DNA from: Microglena sp. YARC
Taxonomy: Eukaryota; Chlorophyta; Chlorophyceae; Chlamydomonadales; Chlamydomonadaceae
Direction: 5' to 3'
DNA: 64,000 nucleotides
Assembly: GCA_022414725.1 (NCBI GenBank)
Contig: CM039466.1
Location: forward strand, 19,376,925-19,440,924
Shown in pieces: positions 1 through 11,720 of the stretch. Each line of letters begins with the position of its first letter. Within the stretch, counting starts at the first letter, position 1. Under the pieces are notes generated by a model. It was not told the DNA's origin and did no database searches. It saw only the letters and a list, made by a program, of their open reading frames with translations. Position numbers and translations under genes: made by a program.

Positions 1-170
1 GCAAGCTGTCAGGAAAGACAGCAATGCAGGGGTCAGCAATGCCAGGCCAGGTTATGTGCGTGGTGCAAAGCAAGGTGTCAGGAAAGACAGCAATGCAGGG
101 TTTAACACTGCCGGGCATTATGACCTGGATGGAAAGCAAGCTGTCAGGAAGGACAATAATTTAGGCTGCT
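1..170 (-). repeat. Copies of the 3' (donor) edge of the gene A exon
   Basis: On the minus strand, three partial copies of the last bases of the exon that ends at 439 follow it. They share TTCCTGACAGCTTGCTTT. The nearest copy (about 105-165) also keeps the donor junction, with CCAG followed by GTCATAATGCC. The others (about 45-100 and 1-30) have decayed donors. The array runs off the window edge. Confidence 0.65.
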
Positions 171-218
171 TGCTTTTTATTTGGCTTTACACAGCTTTAA
201 AGGGTGTTTCTGGGTGTA

Positions 219-365
219 CAAGGGTGCCGTAGGGGTGCAGAAAGGGTGCCGTAGGGGTGCAGAAAGGGTGCCTTAGGGGTGCAGAAAGGGTGCTGTAGGG
301 GTGCAGAAAGGGTGCCGTAGGGGTGCAGAAAGGGTGCCGAAGGGGTGCAGAAAGGGTGCCGAAGA
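219..365 (+). repeat. 22-bp minisatellite, about 6.5 units
   Basis: Tandem units of AAAGGGTGCCGTAGGGGTGC type, 22 bp long, differ at one or two bases. The array lies just downstream of the gene A exon, inside its presumed intron. It has no coding signal. Confidence 0.85.
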
Positions 366-438
366 CCCCCCAAATTTGCAGTGCCAGATTAGAAGAGTCC
401 TACTCAGTACAGTTGGCTACACTGCCGGGTATTATGAC

Positions 439-2393
439 CTGGGTGCAAAGCAAGCTGTCAGGAAGGACAAGAATTTAGGCTGCTTGCGTTTGGTCAGATC
501 ACTCTGAGCCTGTTGCTCAGTCTCTTCATTAACAGTGTTCAGCGCCTGAGGCAGGGAAGTATCAGCATTACTGAAGGCTAGCTGCTCTACCCTACCATAC
601 TCCACCGCATACTCCACTCCCTGGCCCCCCTCATGGAGGGATCTGTTCACTCTGGAGGGCTGAGGGGCAGAGGAGTGGGCATGCCCCTCGACTTCCTGGA
701 TCTCAAAGCCGGAAAAGGGCGACTTGAGAGGGCTAGCGCCAAGAATGCCCTCCTGGCAGCCAGCCCGATCATCACCATAGATAGTGACAGGGCGTGCAGC
801 TTTCCTTGCCGACATGGCACCTGTCCCTGGCGTGTTCTGTGTGTGGGCTGTAGGGATAGTGGAGGAGGCTGCAGTGGCAGCACTCAGAGTGGAGCGCAGG
901 CCGTGACGCCTCTGTCTGAGGTTGCGCAGGTTCGAGCCTCCCAGATGGGGCGCCTGAAGGATGAGCTCCATTAGGTGATTGTCAGAGAAGGGTACAGCGG
1001 AGTAGTCTGAGAATGGTGTTGGGCAGGTGGAGCTGGCTTGCTGGCCTAAGTAACCTGTCGGCAGTGAGGTACATGAATCTTCATCAAGGGGACAGCCCGA
1101 GGGGATTCTCGACAAGGATCGCCGTGGTGATGCATTAGGGCTTGCGACAGTTGCTGTGCTGTTGCGATGGGTGATGTTGGAGGGATCAGATCTGTGGCTG
1201 TGGCGGTGGCTGAGGGGGTTAGGGAAGCTGTGTGTGGAGCTAGAGCTGTGGCGGTGGCTGACTGCATTAGAGGAGCTGCGTACTGAGCCCTCTTTATTTA
1301 TCCTACTGGTTTGCTCATCCAGGCCTCGATCTCCCTTCCTAGCAATGTGATCCAAGCCCAACAGGTTTGCACTGCCAAAGCCTCGGAGGAGAGCCACCAG
1401 ATGATCGTGAGAATCAGCATCATGCCTCCTTCTCAGCCTCTGGGCTTTCAGAGGGTTTTCCGAACTGGTGGGGCTGCCCGGCAGCCCGCCATGGAGTCGG
1501 TCTAGAACAGTACTGAAGGAGGAGTGAGGAGGCTTTGTATTGGTGAAGTGGCACACGGTCGGATTCCTAGCATTGCTGCCCTTCTCAATGCTGCCCACAG
1601 AGTGTCGGGCTGGAAGTCCCTTTTCAATACCGCCTATATAATTGCGAGCTGGAGTGACCCGAGATGGGGTGGACCTTGCAGATTGGGAGGCTACTTCTGG
1701 ATGTCCTGGGACTGGGGTCAGGTAGCCGGTATAATTACGCAGCCAAGGTCTCGTGGGGAGCGGGCTTGTCCTATCCAGACTACAAATCGGGAGGGTTGGG
1801 CAGCTGTTCCTTGTTTGTTTACCGTGTGCGCGCTGAGGGGGCCTGAGACAGCGTCCCCTCAGTGGACTTCCCAATATATGAGGAATTCCGAAGAGTTGTG
1901 GACTTTCCGAGGATTTGTGCTTTGTGAAGGCCGAGCTCTGAGCATCAATCACTGGTGCCACAGTGTCGCTGGCAACTTGGGATCCCCCCCCGCCTGCCAC
2001 CTGACCTCCTGGCATCTGGCCAGCTTTCAGGGTCCTGGTGACACTGGCAGCACTGTCCCTGGTGTGTGCAGTGCCTCCCTTAGCTGAGTATTGATCTGAT
2101 GCAGAGTATCGGTCTGAGGCAGAGGCTCGCTCAGCATTGACCCAGGATCGATCGATTATGTTGACAGAGCCTAGCTCGGTGTTGGCTGATGATCGCTCTA
2201 CATCTGACAAGCAGGCCTCCGCATTCACCTTGCCTCCTCGGTACCTAGTGTTGAACGCACTGTCACGAGAGGGCAGAGAGGGCCTGTCAACCACTGGAGG
2301 GTGCAGCTTTAGCCTGCCAGGACCAGGGTTGCTGTCCGGCCTGACGGCCCGCTCCTCAAGGATCTCTTCTGAATCTGAGTAATCTGGTGAAAC
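439..2393 (-). CDS. Gene A: long internal exon of an unrecognised disordered protein
   Basis: Function not recognised. One uninterrupted exon encodes about 651 residues rich in Ser, Arg, Pro and Thr, with no membrane segment or known domain visible. It looks intrinsically disordered, with acidic (DSDSEEILEER-like) and Arg/His/Ser-rich stretches and a short internal repeat of the ARNYIGGIEKG / ARHSVGSIEKG type. The upstream boundary is a textbook 3' splice site: a pyrimidine tract ending CCTCCCAG before GTTTCACCAG at 2393. The downstream boundary is CACCCAG followed by GTCATA at 439, in phase 2. The donor is supported by partial copies of the same edge at 1-170. An open frame this long in mixed-composition DNA is unlikely by chance. 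The first exon may be at 4783-4899; the rest of the gene lies outside the window. Confidence 0.6.
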
Positions 2394-2530
2394 CTGGGAG
2401 GTAGGGGGGAAGGATAATACAACGGGTTCAGCTCATTGGTGTTGGTGGAGAAGGTGCCTCATAGAGTTGGAGTGCATTGCTGGAGGAGTGGGAGAGAAGA
2501 AAGATGGAGCGGGAATAGTGGACTGATAAA

Positions 2531-2672
2531 TAGGTATCGGCATATCATCTGATGTTGACCAAAGGCAAGTATGATATCATACAAACTGCATCATATGATA
2601 TTGTATGTATAGATGGTAACTCTAGCTTAGTCAGACTGCCGGCATTATATGATATCATATTGCTGTTCCCTA
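2531..2672. mobile_element. TAGG..CCCTA-ended MITE, copy 1 (degenerate)
   Basis: AT-rich element with palindromic ATATGATATCAT motifs. It aligns along its length with the better-preserved copy at 38907-39069. The right end is TTGCTGTTCCCTA and the left end is TAGGTATCGGCATATCAT. The flanking octamers match poorly, so no target duplication can be claimed here. Confidence 0.6.
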
Positions 2673-4690
2673 CTGGTGTGGGTGGTGGGACAGAAACAGT
2701 TTGTGGGACAAGTTGACCAATGTCACCGACTTATTTCACACTAAGGAGATGGGCTATCCAGAAGAGATGCACTGACCATGGGCATTCATAAACACCATGC
2801 AAACCTGACCAATACTGACCACCTCCCCTTCAGTCCCAGTCCCAGTCCCCCCCCCCCCCCCCCCCATAAACAGTCACACATGTACCACAACTTCACTAAC
2901 AAACCAGGTCCTTCCCATCCTACACCCGTGCTTTCACCCAAGTCCCCAACTGTGGCGCAGCCGCGCCGCGACCCTAGGAATCCGTGAGACCCCGGCATCA
3001 GATTACCGTACGACAACTACTCCAAACATCACACCAGCCCGCCCCAGCCTCCTGAGTTGCTGTTTGCCGTAGCACGGAGGCTTCATCCCACGTGTCGCAC
3101 GCGTGTAGGAGGGCACCGGAAGGCAAGGCTCCGAAAACAGAAGAGAACAGAAAGAAGAACACGGCATGGATGAGATGGACAGCTATGCCAAGGTGGTCAG
3201 TTGACAAGTGCCTGTGGGGTCTGATGTCGACAATTGAACCGTAGCATATAGCGGTCCGATTTCCTTTTGCTCTTTGTTTTCATGCTGAAGACTGGTAGGA
3301 ACATCCCCCCGGTCGTTGGGATTGGGCTATGAAGACCAGAGACCTTCTCTGATGAAGACATTCCGTATTGTAATTCCTGCCACGGGGATACAGGATGAAG
3401 GCTAGTGCATCGGGATTGTCTGGGAACTTTCAGCAAGCGGGGTTCTAGTGCATCCTATGACGCCTACTGCCTCCCACATGCGACGCCAACACAACCCTAA
3501 CACACAACCAGGCCCCGTCCAAAGCCCGACCTGGTCGATAGGCATTCCAGCCTGCGTCGTCTCCGCCATTATGCGTCTGTATACACAATCGTGGTTGGCA
3601 TTACAATGAATGCATAACCATCACAGCATTAAGGCAAGCGCTTCAGTTGTTGGCAGTATTTGATATCAAGGGTGCCGACAGAGACAAGTGGGTGGGTGCA
3701 TATGTAAGTGTCCATGCGTGAGTTAATCGAACAGGGGGACTTAGAATAGCAAGACGGTGAGCATCACAGAGTTGGCTGGAAAAGGATTTTACAATTCGAT
3801 TCAATTTATGTCGTGAAAGTTCTGGTTGGGCGGTAATTGTGTGCGTCTGTGACGGTCTGTGAGGGGTCGGGGTTAGGTTGCCGATGGTTGGCTGGCCTGA
3901 TTCGTACTGCAGCGACCAGCGTAAGAGCTCCTTCTGAGCTTCTCGAGAGGTGCGGACCAAGTTCAGCTGAACTCGAGCGTATAAAATGAGATACCAGCGC
4001 GCAGAATATAGTTGTGAACTAGCAGCTGTGGACGACCCACAGACGTGAGTGCATGAGTAATGACGTGCGGAACTCAAACGTCAGTTAATGGGCTAACTGA
4101 TCTTCAACGTAGACAGCCGCGCACACACAGTTTTGTGAGTAGTGACAGAATGCTCCGTGTCTAGCAACAACGTGTTAACTCGTGACCCAGTGCTGCGTGT
4201 CTCGAACGTGCCAACTCATGACAAAGCTTACACAATAAGTATGCTTGACTCTCTGCTAAGAAACTTGTGTGCCACTTCAATGTTGGCTCCCCTTCGCTTC
4301 CTGCTTCTTCCAATTCCCCTTACGAGAGACCCTTACTCTCTATCACACTGAACAGCCGCGTGCTTTTCCCGCTCCTTCGATCTGCCCGGAATTATTGTCT
4401 CACAAGGGAGAGATAGACACAGGGTTGCACCTGTTCAATTGCAAATTGCGAAACGATTCGGGAAGACATGCAGAGATCACGAATGCGGGTTGGGTGGGTG
4501 GGACGAGGGCTTGTCAAGCATGGTGCATCCTTAAATATCCATGCATGCCAAAACCAAAACAGCATTGGAAACCAGACGTTTGAAGCATAGACATGAAAGG
4601 AGTACTCAGCCTACAAACGGATTTCCGAACTCACCTCACTCAGAAAAAAGCAGCTCAGTAAAATCAGGTAACTAAGTAAACCTCGGTCAT
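2673..4690. other. Intergenic or intronic stretch, nothing recognised
   Basis: I see a poly-C tract near 2848-2863 and short low-complexity segments. There is no gene, tRNA or repeat family shared with the rest of the window. Short open frames here have no coding signature. It may be an intron of gene A if 4783-4899 is that gene's upstream exon. Confidence 0.4.
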
Positions 4691-4782
4691 TAGAACTCAC
4701 CTCAGTGGGGGCTGGTGTGAGGGCTGGTGGCTGGGCTGGCTGGGAACAGGCGATGCATGCAGGTGGGGACTGGCGAACTCAC

Positions 4783-4899
4783 CTCAGGTGCGGCCAGGAA
4801 ATGCGAGATGGTTGGACGTGCTTCTAGACGTGCTTCCAGACGTGCTTCCAGCATAGAGACGGAACGATGGTACGAACAGTAATGGCGATGAAAATCCAA
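4783..4899 (-). CDS. Possible first exon of gene A
   Basis: A minus-strand frame starts at an ATG at 4899 (MDFHRHYCSYH...). It contains a threefold LEAR repeat and ends with CACCTGAG followed by GTGAGT at 4783, in phase 0. That is compatible with the phase-0 start of the gene A exon at 2393. The donor motif TGAGGTGAGTTC recurs twice just downstream (about 4693-4707 and 4626-4640), echoing the edge copies seen at other exons. No similarity supports it; treat it as a candidate. Confidence 0.3.
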
Positions 4900-5376
4900 T
4901 CAACGCGCAGTCGCTAAGCGCATGAGTTGCATTTTGGCAATTCCCCGATGAATTGATAGCCGGGTGAGGGATAAGGGTTGTGCCGTTCGCGTGCGCGCGT
5001 GCGCGTTTAGTTTTGGTCTCGGTCGGTCTCGGTTTCGGTATCGGTCCCGGTTTCTTAAAGTATTTTGAAGATCGTTCAGTTGTATCTCCGAAACCATTCA
5101 GGTTATGGATACAATTTCAGTGGCAAAGTTATTCCCCACTAGCAGGACGTACCAATTATGCGGCATAATCGTCATGCAATCAACAGGACCTGCTTATATG
5201 TGGGGTGTGGGAGCGTGTGGGAGCGCGGAGCGTCGTGGGCGTGGGGGGTTGGGACGGTTGGGATTCGCCATGTTGATAGATGCGTATATTCGCTCAGATG
5301 CAGGTGGCAGGCTTTGGACCACGAGATAGATTCGCCACGTTGGCAGATTCTCAGATGGCAAACTCATCTCACAAGG

Positions 5377-5660
5377 GCTCGCTTGCATGTCGGAGTTTTT
5401 TGGCGGAGCCCCCCCTTCTGGGGGGCGGGAGCCCCCAGTGTTACCCATTTGTCCGTCCGACCATCCATCCAACCAACCAACCAACCATCCATCCATCCAT
5501 CCATCCATCCATCCATCCATCCATCCATCCATCCATCTGACCGTGACGAAGCCCGACACGTCAGCCAACGGCCTCGTTACTAACTCGCTTCCGTTGCCAC
5601 CTGTCGCTCCCTCGCGATCACTCTCCGCCAATTTTTAGCGTCGCAGGCGACGCTGCATCG
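5377..5660. repeat. Dispersed repeat with internal hairpin, copy 1
   Basis: Homologous in inverse orientation to 37977-38187. Shared blocks include TTGGCGGAGAGTGATCGCGA, the Cys/Gly-codon-like GTCGCAGGCGAC palindrome and a strong hairpin around 5405-5437 (a GGGGGCTCCC arm and its complement). This copy contains a private (ATCC)n microsatellite at about 5460-5537. It has no coding capacity and is probably a non-autonomous element. Confidence 0.65.
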
Positions 5661-6350
5661 AACTTGTTTCGGAGGTTGATCTCGCGCGCTTTGACAGAAG
5701 CACTTCTATCCCTGTCAGAAATTCGCATGATTGGCGTAGCTTGCTTGAGTTGGGGCATCGCTGGGTGGAGCATCGCATATCTACATAGAACAATCGGCTC
5801 GTAACCGGCCGGGGGAGACTAGTGATGGGGGGGTGTGGGCGGGAGTGGTCGTGGGGCTGTGGTAGGAGCGCATGACAGATATGTTAAGAAGGTTGGATGT
5901 AAGAATGCGAATGAGCGAGATGGTGTGCACAATGGACGGCATCAGTTAGCGCCTAGGTATATGATCGATGAGTACAAGGGCCTGAACTCACATATTCTTT
6001 GGCGGGACAACATTCCGGCCCGCAGTAGTCAAACCATTAGTTAGCACTAGTCGTAGAATTGTTACAATGAGAAGGACTGACTTATTAGTTAGCACTAGTG
6101 AAAATTGTTACAAAGAGTAGAAGGCCGTGAAAACAACTGAACCGTCTGACGGTACTTAGCAGTACATCGACGGCGCTGCCCCCTGATAGGGCAGTGGCGA
6201 CGAGGGCTGCAAGCTAAGCAGTCCTGCAAACCAGATGGCAGGACTTGGGAGGGCACAGCACTAGGGCAAAGCACAAAAAAGCCTTTGGGCACTAGCTAGG
6301 GCACACTCGAGTTAATTCTGTGCCACTAATCTAGCTCCGGTTGGGATGGG
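5661..6350. other. Intergenic, nothing recognised
   Basis: The motif TTAGTTAGCACTAGT occurs twice (about 6039-6053 and 6087-6101), as a short local duplication. No gene or structured RNA is visible. Confidence 0.4.
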
Positions 6351-6356
6351 GAGCGC

Positions 6357-6371
6357 GTATTGATAAGTTGA
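6357..6371 (+). repeat. Direct repeat left of the recombinase
   Basis: GTATTGATAAGTTGA matches GTATTTGATAAGTTGA at 7574-7589 except for one extra T. The pair brackets the tyrosine recombinase frame. It could be a recombination-site-like terminus of a Crypton-type element, or coincidence. Confidence 0.35.
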
Positions 6372-6400
6372 GTGAATGATTGAGTGGCGCGATGTAATGT

Positions 6401-7569
6401 TTGTGGTTCGCAGGGTTTGTGGATCCTTTGGGATTGGCTAGGGGGCCGTTCGACGGTTTTTTGCGACGCTGTGTGGAGGAACGGTTCCAGCCTAGTGAGC
6501 GCGGGGCTGGGGTGCCTTATGATGACGGCGCTGCTGCGGGGATGTACGAAGGGGCGCTGCGGCGGGCGTCCAATGTTATGGAGCAGGCGGTGACGGAGGG
6601 TACTGCTAAGCGGACTCGCTCTATTGGGGAGGAGTTTCAGAGTTGGCTGGCGCGGCTGCCTCCCGGGTATCCGCGAACCTTAGCGGCGGCTCGGCCCGAG
6701 GAGGTGTTGGTGTTCTTTGAGGAGCATTACATTTGGGAGCACGGTGCTTCGTCCGTGGGTTCTGGGGGGCGTCTGCAATCTGCCCCTTCTTCTGTTGGCT
6801 GCGCGGTGGCGCATCTACGCAGCTTGATGAAGAAGATAGGTCGGCGAGGACCGTACGACGCTATGACTGGGTTGGGTAATCCCTGCGACTGCTATGAGGT
6901 GAGCGAGTATGTTGCTGGATATAAGCGGAGCCTGTGGGCCGCGGGTTACCAGGAGGGCTCTGCTGTTCCCTTGGATGAGAAGAAGGTGTCAGCTTTGCTC
7001 CGTGATTTGGATGACCAGTGGTATGCTGAGCCTGATGAGTTTCAGAGGTTGATGTTGGAACGGGATGCTACAATGATGTTGTACTTGTGGTACAGTGGCA
7101 TGCGTGGCAAGGATGGTGGGCAGTTGAGTCTGCAGAATTTCCATGATGGTGACCACCGTGCCGTGTTTGCTCGGGGTTATGTGCCCGGGGTTAGGTTGCC
7201 CGACCCTCTGGTGATATTAGCTACCCGTGGGACGAAGACCAATAAGCGGTCAAGGATTCATCAGGATCCGATTGCTCTGATTTTGTCTTTAGGCCCATGG
7301 CTCCTAACAAGCGCTCCTTCAGCGAGGTGCCCTACAGCTCCTCCGCTTTTACTCACATGTTGGAGCGGCGTTTGGAAACCCTGGGACAGGATGAGGGGGA
7401 GACCAGTCACAGCTTTCACCGGGTTTCCATGCAGCACGCCTATGCTACTTGTGGGCTGGCTGGAGCTTCCTTACAGGGGCACGTTAAGAGCCCCGAGGTT
7501 TTGTGGGGTTATTTGGATACCCGCCTTGGCAAGAACTCCCAGAGGGTTAAGCGCAGGCCAGATCAATAA
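6401..7569 (+). pseudogene. Tyrosine recombinase (phage-integrase fold), frameshifted
   Basis: The frame beginning near 6401 encodes a helical N-terminal SAM-like DNA-binding region and then the catalytic domain. Box I is WYSGMRGKDGG, with the first catalytic Arg; a later TRGTKTNKRSR segment fits the beta-hairpin Lys. The reading then continues in a different frame: SDFVFRPMAPNKRS, the box II-like SFHRVSMQHAYATCGLAG (His/Arg/His) and a C-terminal GYLDTR that supplies the candidate nucleophilic Tyr, ending at 7569. The switch lies at about 7260-7285, so one small indel (or an unrecognised intron) splits the gene. The start is uncertain: GTTCGCAG just before GGTTTGTGG near 6411 could be a 3' splice site. 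The family is that of Crypton/DIRS-like or XerD-like eukaryotic recombinases. No other transposon gene is adjacent. Confidence 0.7.
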
Positions 7570-7573
7570 CGCC

Positions 7574-7589
7574 GTATTTGATAAGTTGA
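7574..7589 (+). repeat. Direct repeat right of the recombinase
   Basis: Partner of 6357-6371; it lies five bases after the end of the recombinase reading frame. Confidence 0.35.
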
Positions 7590-7594
7590 TCTAA

Positions 7595-9190
7595 ATAGGT
7601 GACATGTGAAGTGACATTCACGTATACTTTACTTTTTAGTCTACCAGAGTTCGGGAGGGGGAAGGGGGGAAGGGGGGAACGATCACAAAATAGTAGGGGG
7701 CCCTGGCGGGTCCCCTGGAGGTCGGCCCCGAGGGTGGTGTACTGGTGTAATGTTCGTCAAGTGTCAGCATGAATTGCGGTGCTCTCACGCGTTTTATGAC
7801 TTGGTGACTACTTCTGTACTTCCTTAGAACTATCGGCTCTCCCAGTCCTGTGCCAGCTTCCCGTAGTGACAGCTTCCCGTAGACTGTGTCATCCTTGAGT
7901 GACTCAGTGACAGCTTCCTGTTGGCTGCGTCACCGGTCTAGCCTGTACCCTGTTAGGTTCCTGGCTGCCGCCCCCTTTCACCACTGGTGCCCCTTTATGG
8001 GTCTCCTGTGCTTGTAATGCTATTCTCGTCTCCGTGTATAGATTGGCGCGTCTGTTCCGCTGCAACATCTCTGTCCACTCTTCGGAGTGCTTTCTAGCTG
8101 ATATCAAGCAGCAGTGGCAGCTTCCTTGATGATGGATGCACAAGCAGTTGCTTACTTATCCGTACAATTTAATATTGGGGGGTTCAAGAATCAATGTAGC
8201 ATGGCATGGCATTATTATTCAACTTGGTAGCCGGTAAGGCTAATGAACTTATTAGCTCACTGACTTCCCGTAGTTCCATGGAGGCAGGTGCAGCCACTCC
8301 CGAGGCTACAGTTGCTACTTCGCAACCTGCAGGAACTAGTGCGAAAGAGCAGATTTCCTTATCAAGCACTATGCGCTGATGCAATGAGCTACGAGAATAA
8401 CGAAGAAGCAAATTCTTCAAGGGGAAATCGTAGACATGCTCCAGATCCCTAGACTGAGTCCACAGGTCAGGAGGGAAACGACAAAAGAAAAACGCCGCGT
8501 CTACAGTCCGCAACCCTGAGATACGTACGTGAAAAAGTCCCTCCAGAGGTAATCCGCCCCCGACGGGAATCGAACACGAGTTGGTAAGATTTCAGGCCAG
8601 TCAGATTAACCGGCTTATTTGACCGGCGTTCTTGGGAATATATGAAGATGTGAAGATTTGAAAAACAGCCCGATTTCACGTAAGTATCGCATGGGTCTGT
8701 CCCCCTTAGGAGGCCGACCAACAGGAACGAAGTGGAGTGGCTGGGTGGCCTGGCAACAAGTTTTCATCAGGGGAAAACCCTTGAGCGCTAGGAAGTATAG
8801 GGTAGATTAGATATCCTCTCTCTGTAGCTTTAGTGTGATCGAGGTCCGCAGACCGAAGAAGATTTGGTTATTCGCTTGCAACCTGTGCTGCACCGAGTAG
8901 GTACTCTTTTGCGACGCGCATCGCAACTGGAGCATGAAAATAGGAGCTATATAGCTATATTACTATATAGGTTGTTTAGGCATGGCGTTTTTTAAACTCC
9001 TGCATGCGCGCTTCTTCTTGCCCAGAAGTAAAGAAGATGTCTGGCCGAAATAAGAAACATATATACATAATCAGACCCAGCACAGACACTCCAACACGCA
9101 ATTAAAAAACAAAACAGTACCTATGGTCTGTTTTTTTATCATGATTCCGTAACAGTTCTGCTACACTGCCCCTTTAGGTCTATCTGGCTG
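7595..9190. other. Intergenic with no clear gene
   Basis: Contains a purine-rich patch near 7655-7680, two short CAGCTTCC-type repeats near 7855-7920, an AT palindrome (CTATATAGCTATATTACTAT) near 8950, and the tRNA-like segment listed separately. No protein-coding exon is recognisable. Confidence 0.4.
8555..8640 (-). other. Degenerate tRNA-like sequence (tRNA-Ser type)
   Basis: On the minus strand, a B-box-like GTGTTCGATTCCCG follows a CCTGAAATC segment that resembles a tRNA-Ser(UGA) anticodon loop. A CCGGTTAA stretch resembles a D-arm. The acceptor ends do not pair, so this is a tRNA relic or the head of a retroposon, not a functional gene. Confidence 0.35.
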
Positions 9191-9294
9191 GCTTCAAATG
9201 CTTGACAAGCCTCCACATATACTCAAACTCCTTGGTCTATAACTCCCACAAACCAGATGGCGCCACCTCTCGACCGTGCATCCCCTTCCACTTT

Positions 9295-9465
9295 TGGGGG
9301 TTCGGGTTGGGGGCTGGGCTGGTTTGGGTGGGGTTGGGTGGGTGTGAGGGGGTGGGGGGTGGGGGTGGGGGGATTTGTGTGGGTGCGGGACTGCGGGGTG
9401 GGTGGGTGGGTGGGTGGGGGGCTGGGCTGGGCTGGGCTGGGCTGGGCTGGGCTGGGCTGGAACTC
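9295..9465 (+). repeat. G-rich low-complexity tract ending in (GGGCT)n
   Basis: Runs of GGGTGGG lead into seven GGGCT pentamers. The plus strand could form G-quadruplexes. Open frames across it are compositional. Confidence 0.7.
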
Positions 9466-9849
9466 TGGGAGACGCGAGTAAAAAGTTAGCAAAACACAAA
9501 AAGCGGGCTGCCCCCCTCCCCCCCTAAATGAGGTCCTCAGAAAAATCTACAAAAATGCTAAATAAATCGCAAATATTCATGTCATTTACTTCCTATACTC
9601 AGAATAAATCGATCGGCTTATTTCAACTTTTCTTGGCGCATGCCGTGAAAACTGAAAATGCGACTTCCATCACCTGTGCGTCCCCCGTCAGACCAGCGTC
9701 CCAGCCCGTCCCAGCCCGTCCCAGCCCAGCGCTTAGGGGAATCCGGATCACACTCAGACTCTGCGCTGGCCCCTGGGTATACGTAGGTAGCTACACATAT
9801 AGCTACACTTAGCTACTAACTTCTTGGCTCATGGCCTATGGCCCCCAAG

Positions 9850-9935
9850 CCCCGCCCCCCCCCCCCCCCCCCCTCCAGCCCCCCACCTCCCCACCCCCCA
9901 CCCCCAGCACCCACCCACCCACCCACACACCCACC
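9850..9935 (+). repeat. C-rich low-complexity tract
   Basis: Poly-C followed by CCACC repeats; no coding signal. Confidence 0.7.
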
Positions 9936-10367
9936 TCTTGCATATCAGTTTTCTGGAAGCCCCGCACCTGTTCCTGTGCTCTACCTCGCGTTATATTCCT
10001 TAGCCCTCGCTGCAGCGCGCTCTTTTATCGTTCGGTATAATCCAGGTGTGCCGAACTGCTCGGGTCGGTTCTCACCCGGGGTGGTGGTAAATATCCCTCC
10101 ATGCTCCGGTCTGTATCGCCTGGTTTCATGCTCGGAAACCGCTTGGCGACCACGTTACGTCTGGACTTGTGTCCGTTGCGGATAGCACTTCGTGTTTCGC
10201 ATGCCCGCCCTGTAATGGTCGCCTCCAGCGGTAAACGTGAGTGTGCATCTTTATATGCAATCAAGAAGTGAATCATCCCAAGTCACCCCTGTTCAAAATA
10301 CCTGCATGTATGGAGATATTAGTCATGTATGTTTTGACAAGAAAACATTATTTTAATTGTTGATGTG

Positions 10368-10425
10368 ACAGGGAGCAGCCAAATCGCTGGCTGGAGCCAT
10401 GTAACCAAGTTCAAGTTCAAGTTTT
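10368..10425 (+). mobile_element. Retroposon 3' end with TTCAAG tail
   Basis: The core CTGGCTGGAGCCATGTAAC is followed by repeated AAGTTC hexamers. Related copies lie at 28876-28930 and 38690-38745, with a decayed one at 33205-33255. The shared core with a variable hexamer tail suggests the 3' end of a SINE or LINE. Confidence 0.5.
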
Positions 10426-11137
10426 TTGCCAGAAGGTTGAATGACAGTGATAGCATTGCATACAGTGCGAATGGACCCATCAGCTCCCACCTTCAAGCAA
10501 CGTATACATAAGTTCATTGCCCTGCGGTTGGCTGACATGCAGTGATAGCATCTCTGGAAATTCGTTGTAAGGCCTACATACAAGCAACGTATACGTATGT
10601 TCATTGCCATAAGGTTGGCTGATATACAGTGATAGCATGGCATGCAGTGCAAATGGACCCATCAGCTCCCACCTCTCTAGTTGGACCATGTAAGGCATGC
10701 ACAAGAGCAAAGTAAACATATGCTCATTGGCGTAAGGTTGGCTGACGTTCAGTGATAGCATGGCATTAAGTGCGAATGGACCCATCAGCTCTCACCTTCA
10801 AGCAATATATACATATGTTCATTGCAATAAGGTTTGCTTGACATACAGTGATAACGTGGCATTAATTGCAAATGGCCCCATCAGCTCCCAGCTCTCTGGA
10901 TGTTCCATATAAGGCATGCATACAAGCAACGTATACATATGTTCATTGCCATAAGGGTGGCTGACATACAGTGTGAATGGCCCGCCAGCTCCCACCTCTC
11001 TGGCTGTTCCATGTTACTATGAAAGTCATGCATACAAGTACGTATACATGTGTTCATTGCCATAAGGGTGGCTGACATACAGCGTGAATGGCCCATCAGC
11101 TCCCACCTCTTTGTCTGCTCGTTGTAAGGTATGCAAA

Positions 11138-11225
11138 GTAATGATAACGCCTGGTGGGGCGTGGGATTAAGGGAGCCCTGTCTTACGGCGGTAGAGAACG
11201 GACTGCTCCTTTACCTGAAGGCATG
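11138..11225 (-). mobile_element. SINE 3'-end fragment (copy inside array)
   Basis: Matches the body end of the SINE described at 16745-16954 (GCCTGGTGGGGCGTGG, TTAAGGGAGCCC, TTACGGCGGTAGAGAAC). A second copy at 11633-11720 arose by array duplication. Confidence 0.7.
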
Positions 11226-11632
11226 CATACAAGCAACGTGGCATACGATGTGAATGGCCTCATCAGCTCCCAGCTCTCTGGATGTTCCATATAAGGCATG
11301 CATACAAGCAACGTATACATATGTTCATTGCCATAAGGTTGCATGACATACAGTGTGAATGGCCCACCAGCTCCCACCTCTCTGGCTGTTCCATATTACT
11401 ATGTAAGTCATGCATACAAGTAACGTATACATGTGTTCATTGCCATGAGGGTGGCTGACATACTGTGTGAATGGCCCACCAGCTCCCACCTCTCTGGCTG
11501 TTCCATAATACTATGTAAGTCATGCATACAAGTAACGTATACATGTGTTCATTGCTATAAGGGTGGCTGACATACAGTGTGAATGGCCCATCAGCTCCCA
11601 CCTCTTTGTCTGTTCGTTGTAAGGTATGCAAA

Positions 11633-11720
11633 GTAATGATAACGCCTGGTGGGGCGTGGGATTAAGGGAGCCCTGTCTTACGGCGGTAGAGAACGGACTG
11701 CTGCTTTACCTGAAGGCATG
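11633..11720 (-). mobile_element. SINE 3'-end fragment (duplicated)
   Basis: Near-identical to 11138-11225 and 495 bp away, so it is a passenger of the array duplication rather than a separate insertion. Confidence 0.7.

Noticed and set aside
1524..2087. 187-codon plus-strand frame
   Set aside because: Antisense to the gene A exon, whose frame is longer and bounded by splice sites.
3643..4077. 144-codon minus frame
   Set aside because: No splice-site context, no recognisable motif and no homologous segment; likely chance.
7297..7569. Separate small gene with its own ATG
   Set aside because: It holds the His/Arg and Tyr motifs that complete the recombinase begun in another frame, and its frame is open upstream of the ATG.
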